64,000 nt of DNA from Gnetum montanum (GCA_015680685.1 MNCI01027496.1:1488589-1552588), one strand, 5' to 3'. Shown: positions 21,050 through 34,082, counted from the stretch's first letter. Translations and numbers: made by a program. Notes: generated from the letters alone by a model not told the origin.

Positions 21050-24010
21050 AGAAAATAAAATTGAACGTCCTTGCAAAACTAGATAGCTGGAAAATCCTCT
21101 AACAACTGAAGATGAAGAGAAGATTAGACAATGTCATGAGGTGGAGGCTCCTAGGATGCTAAAGGACATTCTCTAGCCTTTGGTGTTAATGGTGGTGGTG
21201 GTTGAGGCTGAGGTAGTGGTTGTGACTATCTTGTTGTAGTTGGTACTTCTGGTGAGAGATGGAAGACATCCAGTAGTGCCTTCATCTTCTCCTCCTTATT
21301 TTGGGGATTGTACACAGTCCATGTGGCATCACTGATGTGAGCTAGTATAAAAACATCTCATGGATAGGGCATGGTCAAGAACAACTCCTTGATATTCACA
21401 AACCAAGTTGCAAATTATTTAAGTTCAATGTCAAACATCCTAATAAGTTTTTGTGGCTCCTATTAATCATTCATTCTTTTGGCCAAGTTCTTAGAAACTG
21501 ATTATTAATCTATGAATCAAGCCCTGAGAACGTCAAGCTTAGCATTAGCTGTTTCCAACTTTTGTGTCATGTCCTTATGGTGCTTGAACTCTACCTCATA
21601 TAGAAGGTATGAGCTAGCAACTTGTTTTTCTAGCTCTAATTATGGCCATCTAGCAATAAGCATTGCCAAGTTTGCATAGTGGAGGTTGGCTAACTCCATG
21701 TATTCAGTTATCTCCTCAATATGCAATTCCTTTAGGTAGATTTTAGCTTTGTTGTAGGTGTTTAGTCCATCAAAGATTAGCTGCCACACGTTGCCTCTTT
21801 ATTGGAGTTGCTAGAGGGTCTCGTTCATCTTTACCTTGGTCAATTAAATTTCTTTTTCATTGACTTCTTTAAGAAGCTTGACTTGGTCCTTGTAATGATT
21901 CTTTACTCATTAAAACTTCAAGGCCTCATTCTTCCAAGAGGCTATCTCAATGGCCATTTTCTAGTGAAGTGCATAAACTTCCTCCATAAAGAGATTGTGA
22001 TTCTTAGTAGCCAACCTCCTCAAATTCATGTTCATCTTGGCAAGTTGCTCCTATTATTGTCACACAAATTCTACCATTTGGTCTTTTTATGCCTTGACAT
22101 TCTATAGGCGATGAATGTCCTTGGTTAGAGCTAGGTTCTCCTTACAGAACTGTGATAGGTCCTTCTTGGTGTTATAGGTCAAGGCCTTTGATAAGGATGC
22201 ATCAAAGGCCATTTCCTCTTTTATGTTCTTAGCCTATTTTAATATATTTTGAAGTTATAAGAAAGCCTCATCCATTGTTACTACTTAGTTGAAAATGGTG
22301 GGATCAACTAATTGGGCTCTCAATTTTTCAACCTTCATAGCCAACCATATGTTTCGAAGGTGGCTGCCTCAAGTTGGGCATTGGCGATGATGAGCTTGCC
22401 CTTAGCTTCCAATAGCTTCGAGTAGGTGATGATGATATTTTTTGGAAGATCGAAGATCTTTGAAAGTAATTGCCTAGTTCTCATTAGTCAGTACAATATC
22501 TCCTCATGTTGGGCTGCACTTAGACTCCCACTTGTTGCTCCTGTGGAGATCTGCATGACTCTAAGTGTAATAATGTCCAACACGAAGGTCATAGGAGCAT
22601 TTAGGACCTCTACACATGGTTGGCCACCAACTTTGCCATTGTCTCTTGTTTGTGGTGCTGCATCACTAGGATAGTCACCCCCTTGCCCTCCTTTGGCCAC
22701 ATTGAGAAAGTGGTGGCATTCCCAGATATCTCTAGGAATTACCATTATCCAGAGATGGACATCATTACTTCTTAGGTGGTTGGATTTGATCTTGCAAGCA
22801 CCCGCATTCTCTGTGTGGAAAATAGCAGTGCAGTATTTGCTAGCTAGCTTATTATTTAGGTTACTTCATTTAGATGACTCAAAGCTGGGTGGTAGACTAA
22901 AGGTTCCCCACCACTTGGTCTCTCTTGCTATTGTTGCAAGAGGTACTCACAAAGCTTCTTCATGTGCTTGATTACTACACAAGCCTCTAGTGTTGTCTCT
23001 TGAGTAGGTGGTGGGGGTGGTGGTTGCTCCTCTTTGTGCAACTTGACAAGCATCTTATCTTTCATCATCTCCTACCAGGATGTGGTAGAAGCATGATGAA
23101 GCATGTCATTGGCATAATAGGCTATCCCTCCCCTTCTGTAGAGTTTTTTGATTAGGAAAGAGAAGAGGAATGTCTTCCTCCCATGCTCATTCTCTTTGAA
23201 CCTTTTCTCAATCTCTAGGAATATGAGCTATGGAAGTTTGACTACGAATGTTCTACTTAGAGCAACACATGTAGGGGTAGAAAAGGTTGTGATCTTGCTC
23301 AGCCTCACCATTGGGTTTAGGTGGTAGGTTTCTATGTTGAAATAGGCCCTCTCTACCTTAGTGCCCACACCATACTCCTTATGATTCACTCCATAGCATT
23401 GTTAAAATCTTTCCCAAAGTTTCCCTAGTATCAAGTAACCTAAGGGCCTCGAAAATGACTTCGATTGAATAGGACACACTGATGTCCTTAATCTTAACCA
23501 TGGCTTTTGCTTACCTATTGTTTTAAAAGAGGTATGTCTCTTCTAAATATCACTCCCCACTGGAAGTCAGGATAGGCCACATGGGAGAGGTTTGTAGTTG
23601 AGTTTTTACCTCTTCTTGCATCATGTCCAAGAAGGGACCAAAGTTAAATTCTTGAAGAATTACACTTTAGACCTCCTTAGTGCAAATTTTCCTTAAGTAG
23701 GCCTTGGTCAAGGTGACCACCAAGCTTGATCTTGGCCCTAGCACCACATCTAACTTGGATTGGCACGTTTCCACTATGGAAATTTGATGGATATATTCCA
23801 CTTTGGGCTCCTCTCGAAAAGGTCCTATTGCATGTGTTTCTACCTCTCCTTCTTGGGGTAGTTGAGGCTACTGGCCCCTTCCCCCTCATAGCTACTTCTC
23901 TTATGGATGAGATGATTTTCCTTCTAGTATTCTTTTCGGCACCATCTGTGATCATAATCGTAGCCAAGGATTATTGTTTCCTTATCTCATTAGTTAGTTA
24001 CACTTAAGCT
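21050..24010 (-). pseudogene. Extra ORF zone of Ath4 in the Athila env-like position, decayed
   Basis: Between the integrase end and the 3' LTR, the minus strand keeps a long coding-like trend with stops. It opens near 24000 with a basic, Arg-rich part (VASTTPRRRGRN within 23967-23677). At about 23180-23090 it reads FLIKKLYRRGGIAYYANDM. From about 22170 to 21790 it becomes a Lys/Glu/Leu-rich probable coiled coil (KNHYKDQVKLLKEVNEKE). Athila elements often carry an env-like or other extra gene here. I see no clear signal peptide or membrane span, so 'env' is positional only. The second copy, Ath5, lacks this zone. Confidence 0.5.
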
Positions 24011-24019
24011 AAGTTGTGA

Positions 24020-26276
24020 TCATGGTAGATTCATTATTTTAATATTATTTTGTTGGGATAACTACCTAAGTTTGTTTATGAGGTTTAACTTAGATGATTT
24101 TGGATATTTAATATTATTTTATTAGTTAAACCATATGGGAGTTAGAAAAATTTTGAAAATTTTTTGGTTAGAAACCATTAGTTTGTGGTCCCCACGACAT
24201 AAAGCTCACCTTTGGTAGCTACAGGGTCAAAGAACGAGTAGATTTGGATATGTAGTTTGGAAGATATGGGCTTTGGAAGGCTTTGGGCTCTAAAAAATGG
24301 CAAAAATTCCCTTGGCATTTAAGTGCAAATGAGAAAAATGGCTAAGTGTTTATATGCATATTTATAGGAATTTTATGCTACATTGATAGGGATGCATTGA
24401 CATGAATGCATCAATGCATCCGGTTGCATCGATGCAACTGAAAGCCAAAATTTTTCACATTAAAAACTAAGAAAAAATAAAGAGTTTTTACATAAAATTG
24501 GAGTCCAAAGGAAGCCAAAAAAGCCTAGAATAATGGGGAATTCTTCAAGAGGGCTTAGAAATACATGTGAATGAAGATTCATAGGAGATTTATGTGCCAA
24601 GGAATGCATAAACTAGATGCATCACGGTGGAAAACGTAAGGTTTGAAAGTGGAATGGCTAAGGGATAAGGAGTTTAGCCATCCCAACCAAGGAGTGTGTA
24701 AGTGGGTCCTCCCCATAGTAGGCTCATGCCCTTAATGCCCTTACATGCCCTCAAACCAAGGAGTCCATGGATCCCAAGAATGACTAATGGTTGTGGATCA
24801 TTAAAAGTTGAATCAACAAAGAAATCATTAGAAAATTTTGACCATTTACCAAACAAACCCATCAAGACATTCATGAGAAGAGGCAATGAGGTGGTACATG
24901 AAAAGAATAGGTGGGAGATAGAGTGTGTAGAATAGAGTTCCGCATGGTGGTTACATGAAGTCCCTTGTGGAAGATATGATTAACGTAACCTAAGAACTTC
25001 CTTAGTCCAAATCAAGACCATCCACTTCTAGTGATTTTGCATTAACACATTAGACCATTCCACCCCCAAGGTATAAGAACATTCCCACATATCACTCACC
25101 ATTCCAAATAAAGAAGAAAAAAAGGAGCAAGAAGTGAAAAAGGCCTTAGTTAGAGGGGTGCTTTCAAGCATGGGTAACATGTCTTTCCAACCCCATAACT
25201 AGGGCTTGTAGCCCATTATTGTGTCTAAGGGGTGTGCTTTAAATTCCCATTATTTTTTTTCAAGAATCTCAATGGGAACCACACCATGCAAAGATGATGC
25301 TTCCTATTTATTGGTTGATGGAGGAATGATGAGAAATCCATGGAAATACTCGTTCTCCCCAGATGGCAGGCAAGTACAAAAGTGACAAATTTCCTTGAAG
25401 TCACATCCTTGTTCATCCACTTAATTCATTCCAAGTTTGGAAAGTACCAAGGTCATTGATTCATTTTAAGTTATTATTAAGAAGGGACCTCATATTTCCA
25501 AAATGAAGAAACACCATAGAATTATGTGGAGTGGTGCATGATATGGATTCATTGTTTGTTATCATGAAAAGAATTAATGTTCCATTAGTAAATGCCAAAA
25601 TTCTAAAATGAAATCTAGCCATTTGCAAGCAATTTATCAATGAAGTTTCAAACCATCAATGAGTAGCTGTAGTTGGCATTAAAGTCCTCATGGCAATAAA
25701 GGAAAATAAAGAAACGTAAGAAAAATTCAAATAAAGCAAAATAAGATAAGATAAAATAAAATAAAATATAGAAAAACTTGTAAAATATCTAAGAAAATAG
25801 AAAATGTACTAAAGATGGTGTAAAACAAAAAGTTAAAAATCAAGGAGCCACTTTGCAGAATCTCAACATGGATGGCCATCTCCCCCATGACTAGTTGGAA
25901 GGGGAAGATTTGAAAGATTAAGCATGCTTGACCATTTGGTAAGGCATTATTCCCACTAGTTTCTTTTGCTTCATTGAAAGGCTTTAGTTGCTAGGTGTTG
26001 ACTAATAATTTTTATTTGGGTTATCAAAAGGTGCTACATCATCATGGCCCTAGATGGAAAAGTTTCATAGCTAATGTAATGACCCTCCCATAGTGTTTGA
26101 AATTTTGTGCATTGAGGTACATGCATTGGGTTCAAACAGAGCACTTTATCTCTTGGTTAAAATTTTACTTTCCTAATCTTGAGATCATGGCATTATTTAC
26201 GATGTGCCTTGTGCACTTCGTTTAATGATAGGGCCACTAATCGATTCTCATCTAGCACATTAAGAGGTAACCGCAA
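24020..26276 (-). other. 3' non-coding zone and integrase tail of Ath4
   Basis: Aligns along its length with 52870-54840 of Ath5. Examples are gtgggtcctcccca (24693/53270), catgggta.catgtctttc (25165/53730) and the integrase C-terminal part at 26030-26270 versus 54590-54830. It stays in the original minus orientation up to the inversion breakpoint at about 26277. Confidence 0.7.
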
Positions 26277-28556
26277 TGACACTTGAACCCCAAGTTCAAG
26301 CAAATTATCAAGGAGGAGATTGAACAACTCCTCAAGGCAAGGTTCATTTATCCCATTACAGATAGCAAGTGGGTTAGTCCACTTGTTATAGTGCCAAAGA
26401 AAGAAGGGAAGTGGAGGGTCAGTACTGATTTCAGGCTATTGAACATGGCTACTTATAAAGATCACTTTTCATTATCATTTGTGGACCAAATGTTGGATAC
26501 AATCATAGGGCATTACTTTTACAGTCTTTTGGATGGTTATAGTGGCTATAACCAAATCTAGATTGCACTAGAGAACTAGGCTAAAAAAACACTTATAAGT
26601 CTCTATGGAACTTTTGGATATAGAAAGATGTCCTTTAGCCTTTGCAATTCTCCTACTACATTCCAATGGTTGGTCCTCAACACCTTCCAAAAAAAAAAAA
26701 GTAATAGGGTAGAAGTATTCATTGATGACTTCTCTACTTATGGGGCTACCTTTGAGCAAGCCTTAGATCATTTGGAGCAAGTGCTTCAATGATGTGTGAA
26801 AACCAACTTGAGGCTCAATTGGAAAAAAAAGCCATGTAATGGTCCAAGAAGGCATTATCTTGGGGCACCAAATTTCCATGAAAGGGATTTAGGTACATGT
26901 GAAAAAAAAATAAGGATCATCCAAGGAATTACTAGGCAACTAGAAACTATCCAAAATATGTGGTCATTTCTTGGATACACTGGTTACTATAGGCACTTCA
27001 TTGAAAACTTCTTGAAGATTAGCAAACTATTGGTGGAACTGACAAAGAAAGATGCACTGTTCATTTGGACCAAAAAATGTGAGCATGCATTTTAGTAACT
27101 CAAGTAGAAGCTTGTAGAAACTCCCATTCTATGAGCACCAGATTGGTTCAGATCATTTCATATCATGATGGATGCATCAAACTACACCTTGGGAGTTGTG
27201 CTAACATAAATAGACAATCAAAAATACCCATACTACATCCAATGTGCAAGCAGGAGCATTGTGGGTGCACAACTTAATTACACCACCATCAAAAGGGAGT
27301 TTATGGCAGTGGTGTATGCATTAAAGAAGTTCAAGCACTATGTGGTTGGATATAAAGTGTTTGTGCACACTCACCATAGTGTTATTTGATTCCTCACGAA
27401 TAAGAAAATGGTGAGCCCTTGTGTCATATGGTGGCTAGTAATCCTTCAAGAGTTTGATCTCTCAATGGTGGACTGCAAGGGGATCAAGAATGTAATTATT
27501 GATCACTTGTCTTTGTTATGATGGGATAGTAAGGAGTAGGAGAATCCATGTTAGATCAATTTCCTGATGAACTTCTCTTTGCTAGTGTTATTAATGAATA
27601 GGATCCCAAGGACATGAACTAGTATGACAACATCCTCTCTTATCTACTCACACAAGAGATGTCGTAGGAGTGGGACCAAGAAGAAACAAAAATTTCTTCA
27701 CTAGGCTAAACATTTCATGAAGATCAAAAACAACCTCTACAAGTTTTGTGTAGATTGCCTAGTACAATGGTATGTACTTGATGCTGATCAACTTTGAGTC
27801 CTCCAAGGTGCTCATGAAGGTTCTTGTGGGGGCCATTATGTTTAAAGGAGAATAGCCATTAAGATCCTCATGGTAGGATGTTATATGCCTATAATCTTCA
27901 AGGATGTCCATCAATTCTTCTGCTCCTATGATAGATGCCAATGTGATGAAGGGATGATCGCTCATATGGAAGGGCCTCAACAATGGATCCAACCATAGGA
28001 GCCTTTTGATCTATGAGGGATCAATTTCATGGGGCCCATCATCCTGATGTCTAATGGAAAGACATACACTATTATAGCTATTGACTATTATATGAAATGG
28101 GCTGAAGTTGTAGCTATCATTGATTATTCATTATCTACAATGGCCCAGTTTGTATAATAGAGTATTATAAATAGGTTTTGTGTGCCACGTGCTAATTTTT
28201 TATAATGGTACATATTTCACAAGTGCCACTTTTTGCAAGCTCATGCAATGCTTGGAGGTTAAACATAAATTAATAACTCCATACCACCCCTAAGCCAATT
28301 GTCAAGATGAAGTTACCAATGGTGAAACAACCAATATAATAACTCATACGGTTAGTAAATATAGGAAGGATAGGAGTAGTAAACTCAATGATGCTCTTTT
28401 GGCTTATCATTCAACATGGAAACTTCCTATTGGATACTCTTCCTATGAGTTAGTGTATAGAAAACTCCCAACATTTCCCATCCAAGCAGAACTATGTACA
28501 ATTTAACTTGCATGTGACCTCAACTTGGACCTGAGTCTAGCACAAAAAGAAAGATT
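26277..28556 (+). pseudogene. Inverted RT-RNase H-integrase block of Ath4
   Basis: Reads on the plus strand, opposite to the rest of Ath4. The RT part (26283-27095) includes WVSPLVIVPKKEGKWR, YSGYNQI and the catalytic FIDDFS (about 26719), then FLGYTGYYRHFI. RNase H follows (to about 27500; the ASRSI segment is visible near 27248). The integrase region (about 27700-28540) includes GINFMGPI and PYHP. Stops and small indels are scattered throughout. The part upstream of the block aligns with Ath5 near 56840 and its end with Ath5 near 54845, so the piece matches one continuous segment flipped in place. Confidence 0.85.
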
Positions 28557-30276
28557 AATGAATGACTGACTCTTTATTTTGATGGAGGAGTATATATATA
28601 TTCTATCCTAGCATATCCTTAGATCAATTTCAATGAGCACATGATATGACTAGGCAAAGATTGTTGGCCACTTGTTGAAAACTTCCTACAACTTCTACTT
28701 TTTTTAGGAGCAAGTGTGACACGAATGATGATCGGCTTACCATTGTTTAAGAAGGCATACTCCATGCCCATTCGTAGAGATTTTAACTCAAGGAGCGCCT
28801 ACTTGAAAGTCTCTAGGATCTCTAACTCTCCCCAATTGATTTCACCTTATTCATCAAAGAGTTGATGATGGATCTACTCTACTTGATCCATGCTCTTCAC
28901 ATAAGAGCTTGTGAGGCTCTTGGTTGATTCCATGCATACAATTTATTTAGCCTCTCTATTAGTTATTAGCCACTAAGTTTCTTCTTATTTAGTGGCTTTT
29001 GCATACAAGCACCTTTGAATTTCTTTCATGTTTGCACATTGACAACATGCTTTAAGTGATGTACTTTTCATGGATCATAATTTCTACATGTAGTGGCACC
29101 TTATGTCACTGCATGTGATGCATAGAACATGCTTTTTATTAATCTTTCCAAATTCATTCTTCTTGGAAATTTTCAAGGAAAGATCTCTTACCCCCAACCA
29201 TGCATCAATCATACTCAGCCATGCTCTTTCCATGATAATAGAGAAGTCCCCCTTATTGTTCTCTACACGAATTACCAAGAAAGCAGTAGGATATGACCAT
29301 CCACAGATAGTGGTCATAGCGTTCTTTACTAATCCTAAAGGAATAGTGATGAAGTGGTCTACCAATTCTAATACGATATTACTTTTTTTCAAAGGAGGTA
29401 AGTTCCAGGCTTTGTACATTTCTTGTGAAATCAAATTAACTTTGGAACTTGAGTCCAAAAAAGCCTTGCATGGTTCATTTTCGATAATTTACAAATGAAT
29501 AAGGGGACTTCTAGGATTAGATCTCTTTATGAAAAAATGACCAACCTTAATCCAATCAGTGATTACATGGGTTAACATGACAGTGTGCAACTGGGAAGTG
29601 CTTTGGGTTGACGGAGGCTCGACAAACATTGTTGAGGAGGTAAGAGCAAGGCTCATAGCCACAAGTGTCTATGAGAACTTCATGGAGATGTTAGTTTTGA
29701 AGAAGGATCTCTTATGAGGCTTAGCTTTAGAACCACTCAGCTAAGGAGCCAACTGTAAGTGTATGGCCCTCATGGTGTTTCTCTACTATGGATGGTATGG
29801 TATTTCACCCTGCATAGATAGAGCAAGTGGAAGAGGAGTTAAAGGTGGAGGTGCAAGAGTGGAAGAGTGAAGAGGAGGATAGTAGGAAAATTGAAACTTC
29901 CTATTGGTGATGATGATTTATATTATTTTGGAGTGTAATAATGGTGTGGGAAGAAAGCATGCCTAGAAGAGTCATGCAGAGAGATAGGTTGCTAAACATA
30001 GTACCCATATGGATCAAGTTGGTGATAAGGGTACTACTACCTTGGAGGTGGCATCCTCCACAATTGTGGATGTTGCCACTACTAATATTGCTCATGAGGT
30101 TGAGGTGGTGCTCCACTTGGATAACTATTGCTAATAGTTGTGTTGTGGATAAGGCAACCTCCTGGATGTTTGTTGGTTTGCTAATTTGGGATTTAAAGCA
30201 TACACCCTAGATTCTTGTAAGTGTGACATAATAGGGAAACATCCCTTGGGATGGTCATATTGACATATGTCACACC
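28557..30276 (-). pseudogene. Athila-like protease and gag C-terminus (Ath4)
   Basis: The minus-strand frame 29458-29084 is a retroviral-type aspartic protease region: MDSSSKVNLISQEMY at the active site, CGWSYPTAFLVI and IIMERAWLSMIDA. The Ath5 copy reads DLGSGVNL at the same place, so this copy has lost the catalytic Asp-Leu-Gly context. Upstream (30276-29460) is the Pro/Gln-rich gag C-terminus and the remnant zinc-knuckle region, cut by Tat1 at 30276. From about 28556 to 29080 lies the spacer before RT, matching Ath5 56850-57400. Confidence 0.8.
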
Positions 30277-31539
30277 TGAAACACCACAAAATTCTGAGCT
30301 TAGTACTTCTTCGACAAGAATCGAGCTAAGTCATGATGCTCCCCAGCATGACTGAAGCTTGAGGGCCCCACAGACAGCCTCAAGTAGAGTCGAACTCAAT
30401 AAGAAACAGTTCCCTAGGACCCGTAGGAGATTACGGCAACATCTGGCATCAAACCTAGCAGGTTTTGAACTCAAAAAACTCGGTTTTCACTGAGTATGTA
30501 GCAAGTATCCAACATATACGCCCAGCGTATATGCCCGGTGTGTACAGCATATACGCCCAATGTGTACAGTGTGTATGCCCAGTGTGTAACACAACGTATA
30601 CCAATCAAAGCTCTCTAGAATTGTGTCAGATCAAGTCCAACTGAGCTAAACATCTGCAAGCAGCATTCTCGTGACATCCGAATTCAAATCCGAGGGTCGA
30701 ATTTGATGCTTCCTGTTGTAGCAGTAGTTTGTAAAAATAACTTCTTTTGTTTTAGTCAAGTCTGTATGCTGAGTTCACACGCCCAGCGTGTACACGCTGG
30801 CGTACAGCAGTATACGCTGGCGTGTAGCATGCCGTACACTTGTAAAATTTCATTCTTTTGCACTCGGTCAACATGCCACATGTCATCTGACCTGAGAGTC
30901 CAACATCCCACGGCCAATCATCCCCTCTCAGATCTGAGTCTAACGTCTAAACCTATATAAAAACCCCGATTTGTGACTAGTTCGGGGTTCGAAAAAATTG
31001 AAAGATTGGAGCAAAAATTTGGGGTAATCCACACAAAGAGAACATCTAGAACGCTTAATCCTAGACGCTAGACTTCTATCCTACACACTGAGCATATAGC
31101 CTTTACGCTGTGCTTGCAGTCGAATCCAACGAACAATCATCCCCCTGCATCCACTGGAGCCTTTCGTTCGCCTTGTGTCAAATTCATAATTGCATTAGAC
31201 CGGTGCATTGTAACTTTCCATTTTGCAATAATATTGACACATTTCTTTTGCTAAGATTTGTTACAGTTTTTCATTCATTATTATATGCTTATTGTTTATG
31301 TTCCTATACATTTACGCTCCGTTTGACATTAGTTATACTATTTACGTATAACCCAGTGTACAGTATAACGGTGTACGTTTGGGAAATCCTTGTTTGATCT
31401 GCGTGCAGACCATTCAAGGTACTCTACCTTCGTTAATTCCAGCTTACCCTCAAGCGGAGGTAGGGTCTTCTGTGCTTGTCCGGGGATCTCCTGGTTTTTG
31501 TTTCATTCCAGCCGGAGACCGATGATTTCAGACAGGACA
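30277..31539 (+). repeat. 5' LTR of Tat1
   Basis: 1263 bp, begins TGAAACACC and ends GGACA (TG...CA). A TATA box (ctatataaaaa, 30952-30962) sits in the middle. The U3 part has clusters of gtatacgcccagcgt-like words (30518-30600 and 30780-30840). Over a hand-compared stretch of about 235 bases at the start it differs from the 3' LTR at about 20 positions, all but one transitions. Confidence 0.95.
30952..30962 (+). promoter_or_regulatory. TATA box of Tat1 5' LTR
   Basis: Sequence ctatataaaaa, about 590 bases before the LTR end. The 3' LTR has gtataaaac in the same place (about 47698). It would drive the genomic RNA. Confidence 0.6.
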
Positions 31540-31544
31540 GAAAA

Positions 31545-31563
31545 TGGTGCTAGAAGGAGGGCC
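31545..31563 (+). other. Primer-binding site of Tat1
   Basis: tggtgctagaaggagggcc, five bases after the LTR. It begins with TGG, as expected for pairing with a tRNA 3' CCA end. Similar sites occur in Tat/Ogre-type elements and are usually assigned to tRNA-Arg; that tRNA assignment is from memory and not verified. Confidence 0.7.
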
Positions 31564-31703
31564 TGAAACTGTTTAAACTTATTTTGATCTCATACACACA
31601 CCCCCGCGCTTCAGATCTGTACCCTGGTTTTCCCAGATTCACATTACGCCAATACTAAACCCGGTTCTGAACTTCTTGGATCTGTAGCTTGTTCTACAGC
31701 ATT

Positions 31704-32100
31704 CTCAGCGTCTACACGCTGCACGCTGTAGACTTTTTCTACACGCTGCTACCAACCTACACATTGTAGACTTTGTCTACACACTGCCCAGCCCACCTGC
31801 ACGCTGTATGTTGTAGACTTTGTCTACACGCTGCCCAGCCCACTTGCACGTTGTACGCTGTAGACCCTGTCTACACGCTGCCGAGCCCATTTGCATGTTG
31901 TACACTGTAGACCCTGTCTACACGTTGCCTAGCCCACTTGCACGCTGTACGTTGTAGACCCTGTCTACATGCTGCCGAGCCCACTTGCATGCTGTACGTT
32001 GTAGACCCTGTCTACACGCTGCCCAGCCCACTTGCATGCTGTACGCTGTAGACCCTATCTACACGCTGCCCAGCCCAGTTGCACGCTATACGCTATCTCC
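31704..32100 (+). repeat. Hairpin-bearing 47-bp tandem array in the Tat1 leader
   Basis: Eight units of about 47 bp (core ccacttgcacgctgtacg + tgtagaccctgtctaca + cgctgcccag). Each unit contains the inverted pair tgtagac / gtctaca around a 3-base loop. Several units have matched changes at this core (cttt versus ccct). It lies between the PBS and the gag start, the region that in other retroelements carries packaging and dimerisation signals. Confidence 0.85.
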
Positions 32101-33130
32101 GTACACTAGTCATTGAAGCCTATATGCTGAGATCAGTCTATACACTATACGCTGCAAACTTAGGTGTACGTTGATAAGTATACCCGTTTCACATCCCTTC
32201 CATCGTGTTATATTCACAACTGTTTCATCATGAACACTGCGAATCCCAACGCTTCAACCGAGCCCATCACAGATATCATAGGCCCCATGGCCATTCAACA
32301 ACCTATAGTACAACCCACGGCGGGACCTCGTCGGTCTCTCAGACTGCAAGGGAGGAACCCATCATTTAACATGATAACATAGGAGCAATATAATTTTATA
32401 TGCATAAAAATCCAAGCCAGCTTAGCAGTGGATCAAACCGAAATGGAGGTTAAGAGACAATATGAAGTGTTTCATAGGGGAGGACATCAGTTCATCCCTT
32501 CACCACATGACATCATCCCTCTCCCTGAGCACTACTCTGAGCTCATCTCACAGCTCCTCCTAGTAAGGAATCAGCCTCTAGACCAGCCCATGCCAAACTC
32601 CCAAATAGAGGAGGAAGACGATTTCACGGCTCAGTCCGAACATGAGGATTCATATCATACCCTTAGCTCACAAACTTACGCAAACTCGTCGTTTCACCCA
32701 TTCATGGGCGAGACAACGTCCTTCCAGCCATTTAAAATCACTTAAGCACATGTGCCTCAACAAGAGGCATCCGCTCTCATCCCCACTCCTCCTATGACCA
32801 ATGCGTAATTCAATACGTGACCCCTCTCCATTATTCCTCCTGTCACCATGTCACCCTCTCTCTTACAAATGCAACCACAACAACTCCTTCAGCTTAATGT
32901 AGACGTCACACTCCCATCTCAAATCCTTAGAATGCCATCTGTGATACCGGCTTCTATGGCTCCTCACTATATACCTCGGATACAAACTTCGGGAACACAT
33001 TTCGTGGCCGCAACTCAACAAGTGCAAAGTATTCCCTCGTGAACCACAACGGGGAAATGGGCTACGACCGGTGTGCAACCGCATCAACCCCTTCACCACA
33101 ATATGCCTCCTCTCGCAATCCCATCCGTGA

Positions 33131-33237
33131 ACATCCCCCAGATACAACAACAATAGCAACAACAGCAACAACAGCCTTTCCCTTATGGCATGCCACNCAA
33201 GAACAGCAACAACAGCCTTTCCCTTATGGCATGCCAC
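33131..33237. other. Assembly join: unmerged overlap at single N (33197)
   Basis: The words cagcaacaacagcctttcc and cttatggcatgccac occur on both sides of the N, offset by 41 bases. The gag frame shifts by exactly 41 mod 3 here, supporting an assembly artefact over a real repeat. Confidence 0.8.
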
Positions 33238-33970
33238 CTTTAGCGACGCCTGCAATAAACATACCACAAACGCAATTCCCGACTACTCAATTTTTTGCCT
33301 TCCTGCTTACCGTGCAACAGTCCAACCTTCCCACGTCACAACAACCTGTCGCTTCACCCAGTGCTCAAGACTGGGCAGATGCTAAAAAAATGATGCGAGA
33401 ACTTACTGAGGAGGTAAGACGCCTTAAAATAGCTAACAGCGAAGAGCTTAAGGTCTTGGACTTTTACCAAGACGATCCTATTAGTTCTTCGGTGCCGCCA
33501 CTGATGTTGCCAAAAGGCGTGTCTCTGCCTCAATTGACCAAATACAATGGGGAGGGAGACCCCAACGGCCATCTAGTCACGTTTAGATTAGAAAGTTTGT
33601 TACTTCAGGCATGGCCTCATGCAATCTTACGTGTCTTCACCATGTCCCTTACGGGGAGAGCATTAGACTGGTACCGGGCTCTACCGCACAATTCTATATC
33701 TTCCCTAGAAGACCTTTTACACTAGTTTGGGACCAGGTTTAAATATAATCTAAAACTTGAAGCTACATTAGACAGCCTAATACAGGTGAAACAAGCACCC
33801 CTTGAGCCTGTATAGAAATTCATTTAGAGATGGAGTGCTGCGTTGAATGAACTCCATGAAACAATACCTGAGACTTACTTGCTCACAATCTTAAAGGAAG
33901 CAGTAAATGATTTCATCAAATCTAAGTTGTACTACCTAAATGCACGCACTCTAAACCAAGCCTTTGTCTA

Positions 33971-34082
33971 AATAAAGAGCATAGAAGAGGCAGCACAAAA
34001 TAGTCATGACCCCGCCTACATAGCCNAATAAAGAACATAGAAGAGGCAGCACAAAATAGTCATGACCCCGCCTACATAGCCT
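33971..34082. other. Assembly join: unmerged overlap at single N (34026)
   Basis: The 55 bases ending ctacatagcc before the N recur directly after it (offset 56, one difference, gagcat versus gaacat). The coding frame before and after differs by 56 mod 3. Confidence 0.85.

Noticed and set aside
26277-30276. Two separate convergent elements
   Set aside because: Both edges of the plus-strand block continue exactly into the neighbouring minus-strand element when compared with Ath5, so an inversion is simpler.
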